Source: JBOHDX01 sp050700835 (GTDB lineage: Bacteria > Actinomycetota > Actinomycetes > Propionibacteriales > Nocardioidaceae). Taken from it: a stretch of 30,796 bases of DNA. The stretch's first letter is position 1; the number at the start of each line of letters is the position of its first letter. Under the pieces are notes generated by a model. It was not told where the DNA came from. It saw only the letters and a list, made by a program, of their open reading frames with translations, and made no database searches. This document shows positions 14,168 through 20,185 of the stretch, in pieces. The stretch is taken from positions 1 through 30,796 of the forward strand of contig JBOHDX010000071.1 of assembly GCA_050700835.1 (NCBI GenBank), in the 5' to 3' direction. The position numbers and the translations under genes are program-made.

Positions 14168-15244
14168 TCAGGCGTCGTAGTCGAGGGTGACCGTGTCACT
14201 GGTCGGGTGGGACTGGCAGGTGAGCACGTAACCGTCCTCGACCTCGTCGGGCTCCAACGCGTAGTTGGTTTCCATCCGCACGCTGCCGTCGAGCAGCTTC
14301 GCCCGGCAGGTGCCGCACACGCCACCTTTGCAGGCGTACGGCGCGTCCGGCCGCACCTCGAGGGCGTACTCGATGATCGGCGGACCGTCGGGCGCCACCC
14401 GGATCGTGGAGCGTCGCCCGTCGAGCACGAACGTGACCTCGGCGGCGTCGGAGTCGTCGACGACGTCCTCCGGCACCGGAGGCGGTGGGGCGGTGTCGAC
14501 GTGGAACAGCTCGGAGTGGACGTGCGCCCTGTCGGCACCCCGCTGCTCGAGTACGCCGCGCAGCTCGGTGACCATGGCGTACGGCCCGCACAGGAACCAC
14601 TCGTCGACCGAGTCGAGCGGCACGATGGTGTCGAGGATGCGGCCCAGACGCTCGCCGTCGAGGCGGCCGGAGAACAGCTCGACCTCGACCGGCTCTCGGC
14701 TGAGCAGGTGCACGAGGTGGAATCGCTCCGGGTAGCGGTCTTTCAGGTCCTCCAGGTCCTCGACGAACATCACCGAGCCGGTGCGCCGGTTGCCGTACAA
14801 CAAGGTGACCCGGCTGTGTGGCTCGGCGGCGACGGTGGACGCGACCAGGCTGAGCACCGGCGTGATGCCCGAGCCGGCCGCCAGGAACGCGTAGTGCTTG
14901 GCGTTGGCCGGATCGAGCGGCGTGAAGAACCGCCCGCTGGGCGTCATCACCTCGAGCTCGTCACCCGGCTGGAGCCGCTCGAACACGTAGTCGCTGAACG
15001 CGCCGCCAGGCAGTCGTTTCACTCCGATCCGCAGCCGCCCCGACCCGGCCGGGGAGCAGATGGAGTAGTTGCGTCGTACCTGGTCCCCGGTGACGTCGGT
15101 ACGCACGGTCAGGTGCTGGCCCGCGGTGAAGGCATAGTCACCGGCCAGCGGATCGGGCACCTCAAACGTGAGTGCGACCGAGTCGTCGGTGAGGCGTTCG
15201 ACGTCGGCCACCCGCAGTGCGTGGAAGACGGAGTGCCCAACCAC
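14168..15244 (-). CDS. paaE: Phenylacetyl-CoA epoxidase reductase subunit PaaE
   Basis: 358 residues. PaaE passes electrons from NADPH to the PaaABC oxygenase, which epoxidises the ring of phenylacetyl-CoA. The N-terminal FAD-binding barrel has RRNYSICS, the NADPH domain has AAGSGITPVLSL, and the C-terminal plant-type 2Fe-2S domain has C305-x4-C310-x2-C313 and C343. The order FAD, NADPH, 2Fe-2S distinguishes PaaE from other ferredoxin reductases. The GTG start at 15244 directly abuts the paaD stop (TAG then GTG). It is the last gene of the operon. Confidence 0.95.
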   Translation of the reverse strand: MVGHSVFHALRVADVERLTDDSVALTFEVPDPLAGDYAFTAGQHLTVRTDVTGDQVRRNYSICSPAGSGRLRIGVKRLPGGAFSDYVFERLQPGDELEVMTPSGRFFTPLDPANAKHYAFLAAGSGITPVLSLVASTVAAEPHSRVTLLYGNRRTGSVMFVEDLEDLKDRYPERFHLVHLLSREPVEVELFSGRLDGERLGRILDTIVPLDSVDEWFLCGPYAMVTELRGVLEQRGADRAHVHSELFHVDTAPPPPVPEDVVDDSDAAEVTFVLDGRRSTIRVAPDGPPIIEYALEVRPDAPYACKGGVCGTCRAKLLDGSVRMETNYALEPDEVEDGYVLTCQSHPTSDTVTLDYDA

Positions 15245-15736
15245 CTAGAGCGCCTTGAAGTGGTCGAAGGGCTCGGCGCACGCTCGGCAACGCCACAGCG
15301 ACTTGCACGCGGTCGAGCCGAACCGGGACAGCTCGGTGGTGTCCAACGAGCCGCACTGGGGGCAGCGCACGGCCAGCGCCACCGGCACCGGACCGGACCG
15401 GACCGCGCTGGTGCCGGTCGGCGGCGCGACGCCGTAGTCGCGCAGTTTCGCCTTCCCTGCTTCGCTGATCGCGTCCGTTGTCCATGCCGGACTGAGCACC
15501 AGGCGTACCTCGACGTCGTCGTAGCCGGCAGCCTCCAGCCGCTGGCGCACGTCGGTGCGGATCGCGTCCATCGCCGGGCAGCCGGAGTAGGTCGGGGTGA
15601 TGTCGACCTCGACCCGACGACCCGACTGGCGGACGTCGCGCAGGATCCCTAGGTCGTCGATCGTGACGACCGGGATCTCCGGGTCGGGGACGTCGGCGAC
15701 GATGGCCCGCACGTCGGTGGCCACAGCGGTCACCAT
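15245..15736 (-). CDS. paaD: Phenylacetyl-CoA epoxidase assembly protein PaaD
   Basis: 163 residues. The N-terminal two-thirds is a DUF59/MIP18 domain (VPDPEIPVVTIDDLGILRDV, TYSGCPAMDAI), linked to Fe-S or metal-centre maturation of the epoxidase. The C-terminus is a zinc-binding tail with two CxxC pairs (RCPQCG and WRCRACAEPF), as in other PaaD/PaaJ proteins. ATG at 15736 overlaps paaC by 7 bases; a GTG one codon later would give the 4-base GTGA overlap used elsewhere in this operon, so either is possible. Confidence 0.93.
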   Translation of the reverse strand: MVTAVATDVRAIVADVPDPEIPVVTIDDLGILRDVRQSGRRVEVDITPTYSGCPAMDAIRTDVRQRLEAAGYDDVEVRLVLSPAWTTDAISEAGKAKLRDYGVAPPTGTSAVRSGPVPVALAVRCPQCGSLDTTELSRFGSTACKSLWRCRACAEPFDHFKAL

Positions 15737-16554
15737 GTCGCCCCCGGGTGGGAGCGCGCCAGGTGCTGCAGCTCGGCAAGCAGGTAGCCCATGTGCTCGG
15801 TGTGGACGCCACGTCGGCCGCCGCTGTGGCGCACGTGGGTGTCCGGCCTTGCCAGCGTGGCCCGGTCGAGGACGTCGCCCACGTACGCCAGCACCGGCTC
15901 GCGCAGCGTGGCCGGGTCGACGGCCGTCCCCGCCGCGGACAGCTCGCCGGTCAACGAGTCGGCGTCGAACAGCTCGCCGACGTAGGGCCACACGGCGTCA
16001 AGCCCGGACTGCATGCGGGCGTGAGAGTCGTCGGTGCCGTCGCCGAGCCGCAGCACCCATTGCGTCGCGTGGTCGCGGTGGTAGTCGACCTCCTTGACGG
16101 CCTTGGCTGCCACCGCGGCGAGCGTCTCGTCGCTCGAACCGGACAGCCGCGCGTAGAGCTCGCGCTGGTAGCTGGCGAACACCAGCAGCCGGGCCATTGA
16201 CGCCGCGAAGTCGGTGTTGGGCAGCTCGACCAGCTGGCAGTTGAGGAAGTCGCGCTCGTCGCGCAGGTAGGCCAGGTCGTCCTCGGTGCGCCCGGTGCCG
16301 TCCGCCTGGCCGGCGTAGCTGAGCAGCGTGCGCGCCTGGCCCAGCAGGTCCAGGCCGATGTTGGCCAGCGCAACGTCCTCCTCCAACTGCGGAGCAGCCG
16401 CGATCCACTGGCCCATGCGCTGCGCGAGCACGAGCGCGTCGTCACCGAGGCGCATCGCGTATGTCGCGCGTGCTGCGCTCGGGCCGTCGGTCGACCGGTG
16501 CGGGTTCGTCGGACGGCTCACCGACGACGGTGCGGACGTGCTGGAGTCGGTCAC
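15730..16554 (-). CDS. paaC: Phenylacetyl-CoA epoxidase structural subunit PaaC
   Basis: 274 residues of the ferritin-like PaaA/PaaC family; PaaC pairs with PaaA and stabilises the oxygenase but usually lacks the di-iron site. Visible features are MRLGDDALVLAQRMGQWI, LEEDVALANIGLDLLGQARTLL, KAVKEVDYHRDHATQWVLRLGDGT and the HTEHMGYLLAELQ end, all typical of PaaC. The first 25 or so residues are a Ser/Thr/Pro-rich extension. GTG at 16554 overlaps the paaB stop (GTGA), so translation is coupled. Confidence 0.94.
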   Translation of the reverse strand: MTDSSTSAPSSVSRPTNPHRSTDGPSAARATYAMRLGDDALVLAQRMGQWIAAAPQLEEDVALANIGLDLLGQARTLLSYAGQADGTGRTEDDLAYLRDERDFLNCQLVELPNTDFAASMARLLVFASYQRELYARLSGSSDETLAAVAAKAVKEVDYHRDHATQWVLRLGDGTDDSHARMQSGLDAVWPYVGELFDADSLTGELSAAGTAVDPATLREPVLAYVGDVLDRATLARPDTHVRHSGGRRGVHTEHMGYLLAELQHLARSHPGATW

Positions 16555-16838
16555 AGGTGCTCGACCCCCTCGGGAATCTCGTAGAACGTGGGGTGCCGAT
16601 AGACCTTGTCACCGGCGGGGTCGAAGAACGAGTCCTTCTCGTCCGGGCTCGACGCGGTGATCTGCGCGGCTTGCACGACCCAGATCGACACGCCTTCCTG
16701 ACGACGGGTGTAGACGTCGCGCGCGTTGCGCACGGCCATCGCCGCATCCGGTGCGTGCAGGCTGCCGACGTGCACGTGCGACAGACCCCTCTTGGCGCGG
16801 ACGAATACCTCCCACAGCGGCCACTCCCGGGTGCTCAT
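16551..16838 (-). CDS. paaB: Phenylacetyl-CoA epoxidase subunit PaaB
   Basis: 95 residues, the family size. PaaB is a small scaffold subunit that bridges PaaAC dimers. The start REWPLWEVFVRAKRGLSHVHVGSLHAPD and the later YTRRQEGVSIWVV are diagnostic. ATG at 16838 overlaps the paaA stop (ATGA); the frame remains open far upstream within paaA, but that extension has no homology. Confidence 0.95.
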   Translation of the reverse strand: MSTREWPLWEVFVRAKRGLSHVHVGSLHAPDAAMAVRNARDVYTRRQEGVSIWVVQAAQITASSPDEKDSFFDPAGDKVYRHPTFYEIPEGVEHL

Positions 16839-17857
16839 GCCGCGCTGTCCTGTGCCCGAGCCGCCTGCTTGGCGGCATGGGCCGCGGCCGCCTCGCGTAC
16901 CCAGGCGCCGTTCTCGTGGGCACCCCGCCGGTGCGCCATCCGCTCGGCGTTGCAGGGTCCGTTGCCCTTGATCACCTCGAACAGCTCGGCATAGTCGATC
17001 TCGCCGTACGACCAGTGACCGGTCTCCTCGTCGAGAGCGAGGTCCGGGTCCGGCACGGACAGTCCGAGCGCGTGCGCCTGCGGGACCGTCATGTCGACGA
17101 ACCGCTGACGCAGGTCGTCGTTGCTGAACCGCTTGACGCCCCACGCCATCGACTGCGCGGAGTTGGGCGACGCGTCGTCGGGTGGGCCGAACATCATCAG
17201 GCTTGGCCACCACCACCGGTCGACCGCATCCTGCGCCATGGCGTGCTGTGCGGGCGTCCCGTGGGACAGCGTGTGGAGGATCTCGAATCCCTGCCGCTGG
17301 TGGAACGACTCCTCCTTGCAGACCCGGATCATCGCCCGGGCATACGGCCCGTAGGAGCAGCGGCACAGCGGCACCTGGTTCACGATCGCGGCGCCGTCGA
17401 CCAGCCAGCCGATCGCGCCCATGTCGGCCCACGTCAGGGTCGGGTAGTTGAAGATCGAGGAGTACTTCTGCTTGCCGGAGTGCAGCAGGTCGAGCAGATC
17501 GGCACGGTCGGCGCCCAGCGTCTCGGCGGCGGCGTAGAGGTAGAGACCATGCCCGGCCTCGTCCTGCACCTTGGCCATCAGGATCGCCTTGCGGCGAAGG
17601 CTCGGGGCGCGGGTGATCCAGTTGCCCTCCGGCTGCATGCCGATGATCTCGGAGTGGGCGTGCTGGGCGATCTGCCGGATCAGTGACCTGCGGTAGGCCT
17701 CGGGCATCTCATCACGCGGCTCGACCCGGCCGTCGGACTCGACAACGGCCCAGAACGACGGGTGAGCGGCACGCTCCTCATCATTGGTGAGGGCCGGTGA
17801 GAGCGCGGCGCCGCCAGTCGGCTGGGGAGTCTCTGCGCTGAAGTCGTTGCCGTACAC
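16835..17857 (-). CDS. paaA: Phenylacetyl-CoA epoxidase catalytic subunit PaaA
   Basis: 340 residues. PaaA holds the di-iron centre and the substrate pocket of the ring 1,2-epoxidase in aerobic phenylacetate breakdown. Iron-ligand helices are visible in KVQDEAGHGLYLYAA and CKEESFHQRQGFEIL, with the nearby IAQHAHSEIIGMQPEGNWI. GTG at 17857 is chosen because GGAGG lies 6 bases upstream and the protein then has normal length; the frame is open to 17977 without homology. It is the first gene of paaABCDE. No phenylacetate-CoA ligase or later pathway gene is in the window. An inverted repeat 50-90 bases upstream may be its operator. Confidence 0.95.
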   Translation of the reverse strand: MYGNDFSAETPQPTGGAALSPALTNDEERAAHPSFWAVVESDGRVEPRDEMPEAYRRSLIRQIAQHAHSEIIGMQPEGNWITRAPSLRRKAILMAKVQDEAGHGLYLYAAAETLGADRADLLDLLHSGKQKYSSIFNYPTLTWADMGAIGWLVDGAAIVNQVPLCRCSYGPYARAMIRVCKEESFHQRQGFEILHTLSHGTPAQHAMAQDAVDRWWWPSLMMFGPPDDASPNSAQSMAWGVKRFSNDDLRQRFVDMTVPQAHALGLSVPDPDLALDEETGHWSYGEIDYAELFEVIKGNGPCNAERMAHRRGAHENGAWVREAAAAHAAKQAARAQDSAA

Positions 17858-17906
17858 GGAGCACCTCCGGGCGCGCCTCGATGGGGTCACTCCAGCGTAC
17901 CAGCGT

Positions 17907-17945
17907 TGTGACAGATTCCCGCATCGGTGTGCACTCGGTGTCACA
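17907..17945 (-). promoter_or_regulatory. Inverted repeat upstream of paaA, candidate operator
   Basis: TGTGACA (17907-17913) and TGTCACA (17939-17945) form a perfect dyad with half-site centres 32 bases apart, about three DNA turns. It lies 50-88 bases upstream of the paaA start. A CRP/GlxR-like or TetR-type regulator could bind; the spacing does not match a standard CRP site (half-sites too far apart). No convincing -35/-10 pair was found. Confidence 0.4.
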
Positions 17946-18011
17946 TCGACGTTCGGTCGCGGACCGGCGGATGCCACGTCCCGGCGGACCTATCCGCTGC
18001 GCCCCATCCCG

Positions 18012-18081
18012 GCTTCACACGCCGCAGCGTCCGAAAGGCGCCCAAAATGTCCGCTTCGGCGGTACGCGGGGCGTGTGAAGC
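18012..18081. repeat. 70-bp palindromic element, copy 2 (family B)
   Basis: The ends are GCTTCACACGCC (18012-18023) and GGCGTGTGAAGC (18070-18081), a perfect 12-bp inverted pair. The core at 18040-18052 reads GCCCAAAATGTCC. The inner GGTACC boxes are degenerate here (GCGTCC and GGTACG). It lies in the divergent gap between paaA and the DUF2277 gene, so it is not simply a terminator between convergent genes. Confidence 0.85.
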
Positions 18082-18155
18082 GCGGGGTCTCACGGTCGCG
18101 GATGACCCGCGCGAGCACCGGCGGATGCCACCGGCCCGGCGGATAGCCTGATGCC

Positions 18156-18422
18156 ATGTGCCGAAACATCCGGACCCTGCACAACTTCGCCCCGCCGGCC
18201 GACCGGGACGAGATCGCCGCAGCGAGCCTGCAGTACGTACGCAAGATCAGCGGGATGCGCGCGCCCTCACAGGCCAACCACGAGGCGTTCGACCTGGCGG
18301 TCGCGGCCGTGGCGCAGGCGACCGAGCAGCTGCTGGACTCCCTCGTCACGTCGGCTCCGCCACGCGACCGCGAGGTGGAGGCCGCCAAGGCGCGTGCCCG
18401 CAGCGCCGCCCGCTACGCCTGA
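18156..18422 (+). CDS. DUF2277 family protein
   Basis: 88 residues starting MCRNIRTLHNFAPPA, the signature of DUF2277. The rest, LQYVRKISGMRAPSQANHEAFD and the RDREVEAAKARARSAARYA ending, also matches the family. These are small soluble proteins of unknown function, widespread in actinobacteria and some other bacteria. First gene of a plus-strand group; two 60-bp palindromic elements follow it directly, the first beginning three bases after its stop. Confidence 0.9.
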   Translation: MCRNIRTLHNFAPPADRDEIAAASLQYVRKISGMRAPSQANHEAFDLAVAAVAQATEQLLDSLVTSAPPRDREVEAAKARARSAARYA

Positions 18423-18425
18423 CCC

Positions 18426-18485
18426 GGGACGAAGCAATCGACATTGGTGTTGCCAGGGCTACCGCGATGTCGATTCTTCGGTCGG
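18426..18485. repeat. 60-bp palindromic element, copy 2 (family A)
   Basis: Left arm GGGACGAAGCAATCGACATT (18426-18445), centre GGTGTTGCCAGGGCTACCGC (18446-18465), right arm 18466-18485. It starts just past the DUF2277 stop and is followed after 25 bases by a third copy in the same orientation. Confidence 0.85.
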
Positions 18486-18510
18486 TCGGGGCCAGCCGCA
18501 CAGGGCCTAG

Positions 18511-18570
18511 CCGACGAAGGAATCGACATTGACGTTGTCAGGCCTACCGAAATGTCGATTCCTTCGTCGG
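18511..18570. repeat. 60-bp palindromic element, copy 3 (family A, perfect arms)
   Basis: Left arm CCGACGAAGGAATCGACATT (18511-18530) is the exact reverse complement of the right arm (18551-18570); the centre (18531-18550) is GACGTTGTCAGGCCTACCGA. The perfect 20-bp arms make this the best-preserved copy. It ends 17 bases before the start of the acetyltransferase gene. Confidence 0.92.
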
Positions 18571-18587
18571 GTTGGCACAATCGCGGC

Positions 18588-19145
18588 ATGAGTCCCACCC
18601 CCACGGCCGACGTGAGCGTCCGAGTCGCCTGGTCGGCCGACGCCGCCCGCATCGCCGAGGTACAGATCCGGGGCTGGCGCCGCGCCTACGCCGACCTGCT
18701 GCCGGCCCCCGTGCTCGAATCGCTCGAGCCGGAGGCGTTCACCGCCCAGTGGCAGGCGGCGCTCGACAAGCCCAGGGATGCCCGCCACCGGGCGCTCGTC
18801 GCGCTCGAGCGCGCCAGAGTCGTCGGGTTCGCCGCGACGGCACCGAGCGAGGACCCCGACTCCAGCCCCGTCGAGGACGGCGAGATCGTCGAGTGGGTCA
18901 TCGACCCGGAGGAAGGGCGGCGTGGCCACGGGTCGCGCCTGCTGCACGCGTGCGTGGACACATTGCGCTCGGACCACTTCACCAGGGCGACCATCTGGCT
19001 CACCAGCACCGACGACGTGCTGCGCGACTTTCTCACCCAGGCCGGCTGGGCCGCCGACGGCGCCCACCGGTCCCTCGACCTCAACGGCGACGGCACGGTG
19101 ACCGTCAAGCAGGTACGCCTGCACACCGACCTGCACGCGGACTGA
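18588..19145 (+). CDS. GNAT family N-acetyltransferase
   Basis: 185 residues. The N-terminal VRVAWSADAARIAEVQIRGWRRAYADLLP and the acetyl-CoA site EWVIDPEEGRRGHGSRLLHACVD (R/Q-x-x-G-x-G/A type: RRGHGS) are typical of GNAT proteins; LTSTDDVLRDFLTQAGW completes the fold. The substrate cannot be told. ATG at 18588 is chosen; the frame is open upstream only through the palindromic element. Its stop overlaps the azlC start by one base (TGATG), so the three genes form one operon. Confidence 0.88.
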   Translation: MSPTPTADVSVRVAWSADAARIAEVQIRGWRRAYADLLPAPVLESLEPEAFTAQWQAALDKPRDARHRALVALERARVVGFAATAPSEDPDSSPVEDGEIVEWVIDPEEGRRGHGSRLLHACVDTLRSDHFTRATIWLTSTDDVLRDFLTQAGWAADGAHRSLDLNGDGTVTVKQVRLHTDLHAD

Positions 19146-19819
19146 TGCCGGCCGGCGACGCACCGGCCCGCCGGTCGGTGATCCACAACTCGCTCGGTGT
19201 CTCGGTCGCGACCGGGGCGTACGGCATCTCCTTCGGCGCCATCGGCGTTGCCACCGGTCTGAGCGTGCTGCAGACGTGCGTACTGTCCCTGCTGGTGTTC
19301 TCCGGTGGCTCGCAGTTCGCCCTCGTCGGCGTGATCGGATCCGGCGGCGCACCGCTGCTCGGTGCGCTCAGCGGACTGCTGCTGGGGCTGCGCAACACGT
19401 TGTACGGCCTCCGGCTGGCGCCGCTCCTCGGCTTCCGCGGTACCCGACGCGCGGCCGCGGCGCAGATCGTGATCGACGAGTCGACCGCGATGTCGATCAG
19501 TCAGCCCACCCCAGCGCTGGCGCGAGTGGGCTTCCTGACCACCGGCGTCGGGATCTTCGTGCTGTGGAACCTCGCCACCTTCATCGGCGCGCTCGGCGGG
19601 TCGGCGCTCGGGGACCCGCGGACCTACGGTCTCGACGCCGCGGTCGGGGCCGCGTTCCTCGCCCTCGTCTGGCCGCGGCTCGACTCCACGCAGACCCGCG
19701 CGATTGCCATGGTCGCCGCCGCCGTCGCGCTCGGCGTCGTGCCGCTCACCACCCCGGGCGTGCCCGTCCTCGTCGCCGGCCTGGTCGCCTTCGCCGCGGC
19801 CGCGAGGACCCGCTCATGA
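19145..19819 (+). CDS. azlC: AzlC family branched-chain amino acid exporter, large subunit
   Basis: 224 residues, mostly hydrophobic. The opening SLGVSVATGAYGISFGAIGVATGLS, the LLVFSGGSQFALVGVI segment and GALSGLLLGLRNTLYGLRLAPLL are typical of AzlC, which with AzlD exports branched-chain amino acids. ATG at 19145 overlaps the upstream stop by one base, and its own stop overlaps azlD by four (ATGA). Transport substrate is inferred from the family. Confidence 0.92.
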   Translation: MPAGDAPARRSVIHNSLGVSVATGAYGISFGAIGVATGLSVLQTCVLSLLVFSGGSQFALVGVIGSGGAPLLGALSGLLLGLRNTLYGLRLAPLLGFRGTRRAAAAQIVIDESTAMSISQPTPALARVGFLTTGVGIFVLWNLATFIGALGGSALGDPRTYGLDAAVGAAFLALVWPRLDSTQTRAIAMVAAAVALGVVPLTTPGVPVLVAGLVAFAAAARTRS

Positions 19820-20115
19820 CCTGGGCGGCCATCCTGGTCACCGGCGTCGGGTGCTACCTGCTCAAGCTGGCCGGTCTGTCCGTGCCCGAGCGGCTGCTGG
19901 AGCACCCGTACGTGCGCCGCGTCGCCGACCTCATCCCGGTGGCGTTGCTGGCCGCGCTCGTCGCCGTGCAGGTCTTCGCCGACGGCACCCGGCTGGTCGT
20001 CGACGCCCGCCTCGCCGGGCTGGCCGCGGCGGTCGTGGCGCTGCTGGCACGCGCCCCGTTCCTCGTCGTGGTCGCGGTCGGCGCCGCCACCGCAGCACTG
20101 GTACGCCTGGCCTGA
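19816..20115 (+). CDS. azlD: AzlD family branched-chain amino acid exporter, small subunit
   Basis: 99 residues with three to four membrane helices. MTWAAILVTGVGCYLLKLAGLSVPERLL and the VRRVADLIPVALLAALVAVQ segment match AzlD, the partner of AzlC. Start overlaps azlC (ATGA). Last gene of the plus-strand group; the following 70 bases to the convergent CHAT gene hold no clear terminator. Confidence 0.9.
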   Translation: MTWAAILVTGVGCYLLKLAGLSVPERLLEHPYVRRVADLIPVALLAALVAVQVFADGTRLVVDARLAGLAAAVVALLARAPFLVVVAVGAATAALVRLA

Positions 20116-20185
20116 TCGACTCGCACGAATGAGGTCGCCCGGCCGGCCGCACGCCATGCACGTAGAGCCTCCGGCACGAACCGTT

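Noticed and set aside
18012..18081. 70-bp palindrome as an insertion sequence end or integron attachment site
   Set aside because: No transposase or integrase in the window, and no target-site duplication flanks any of the three copies.
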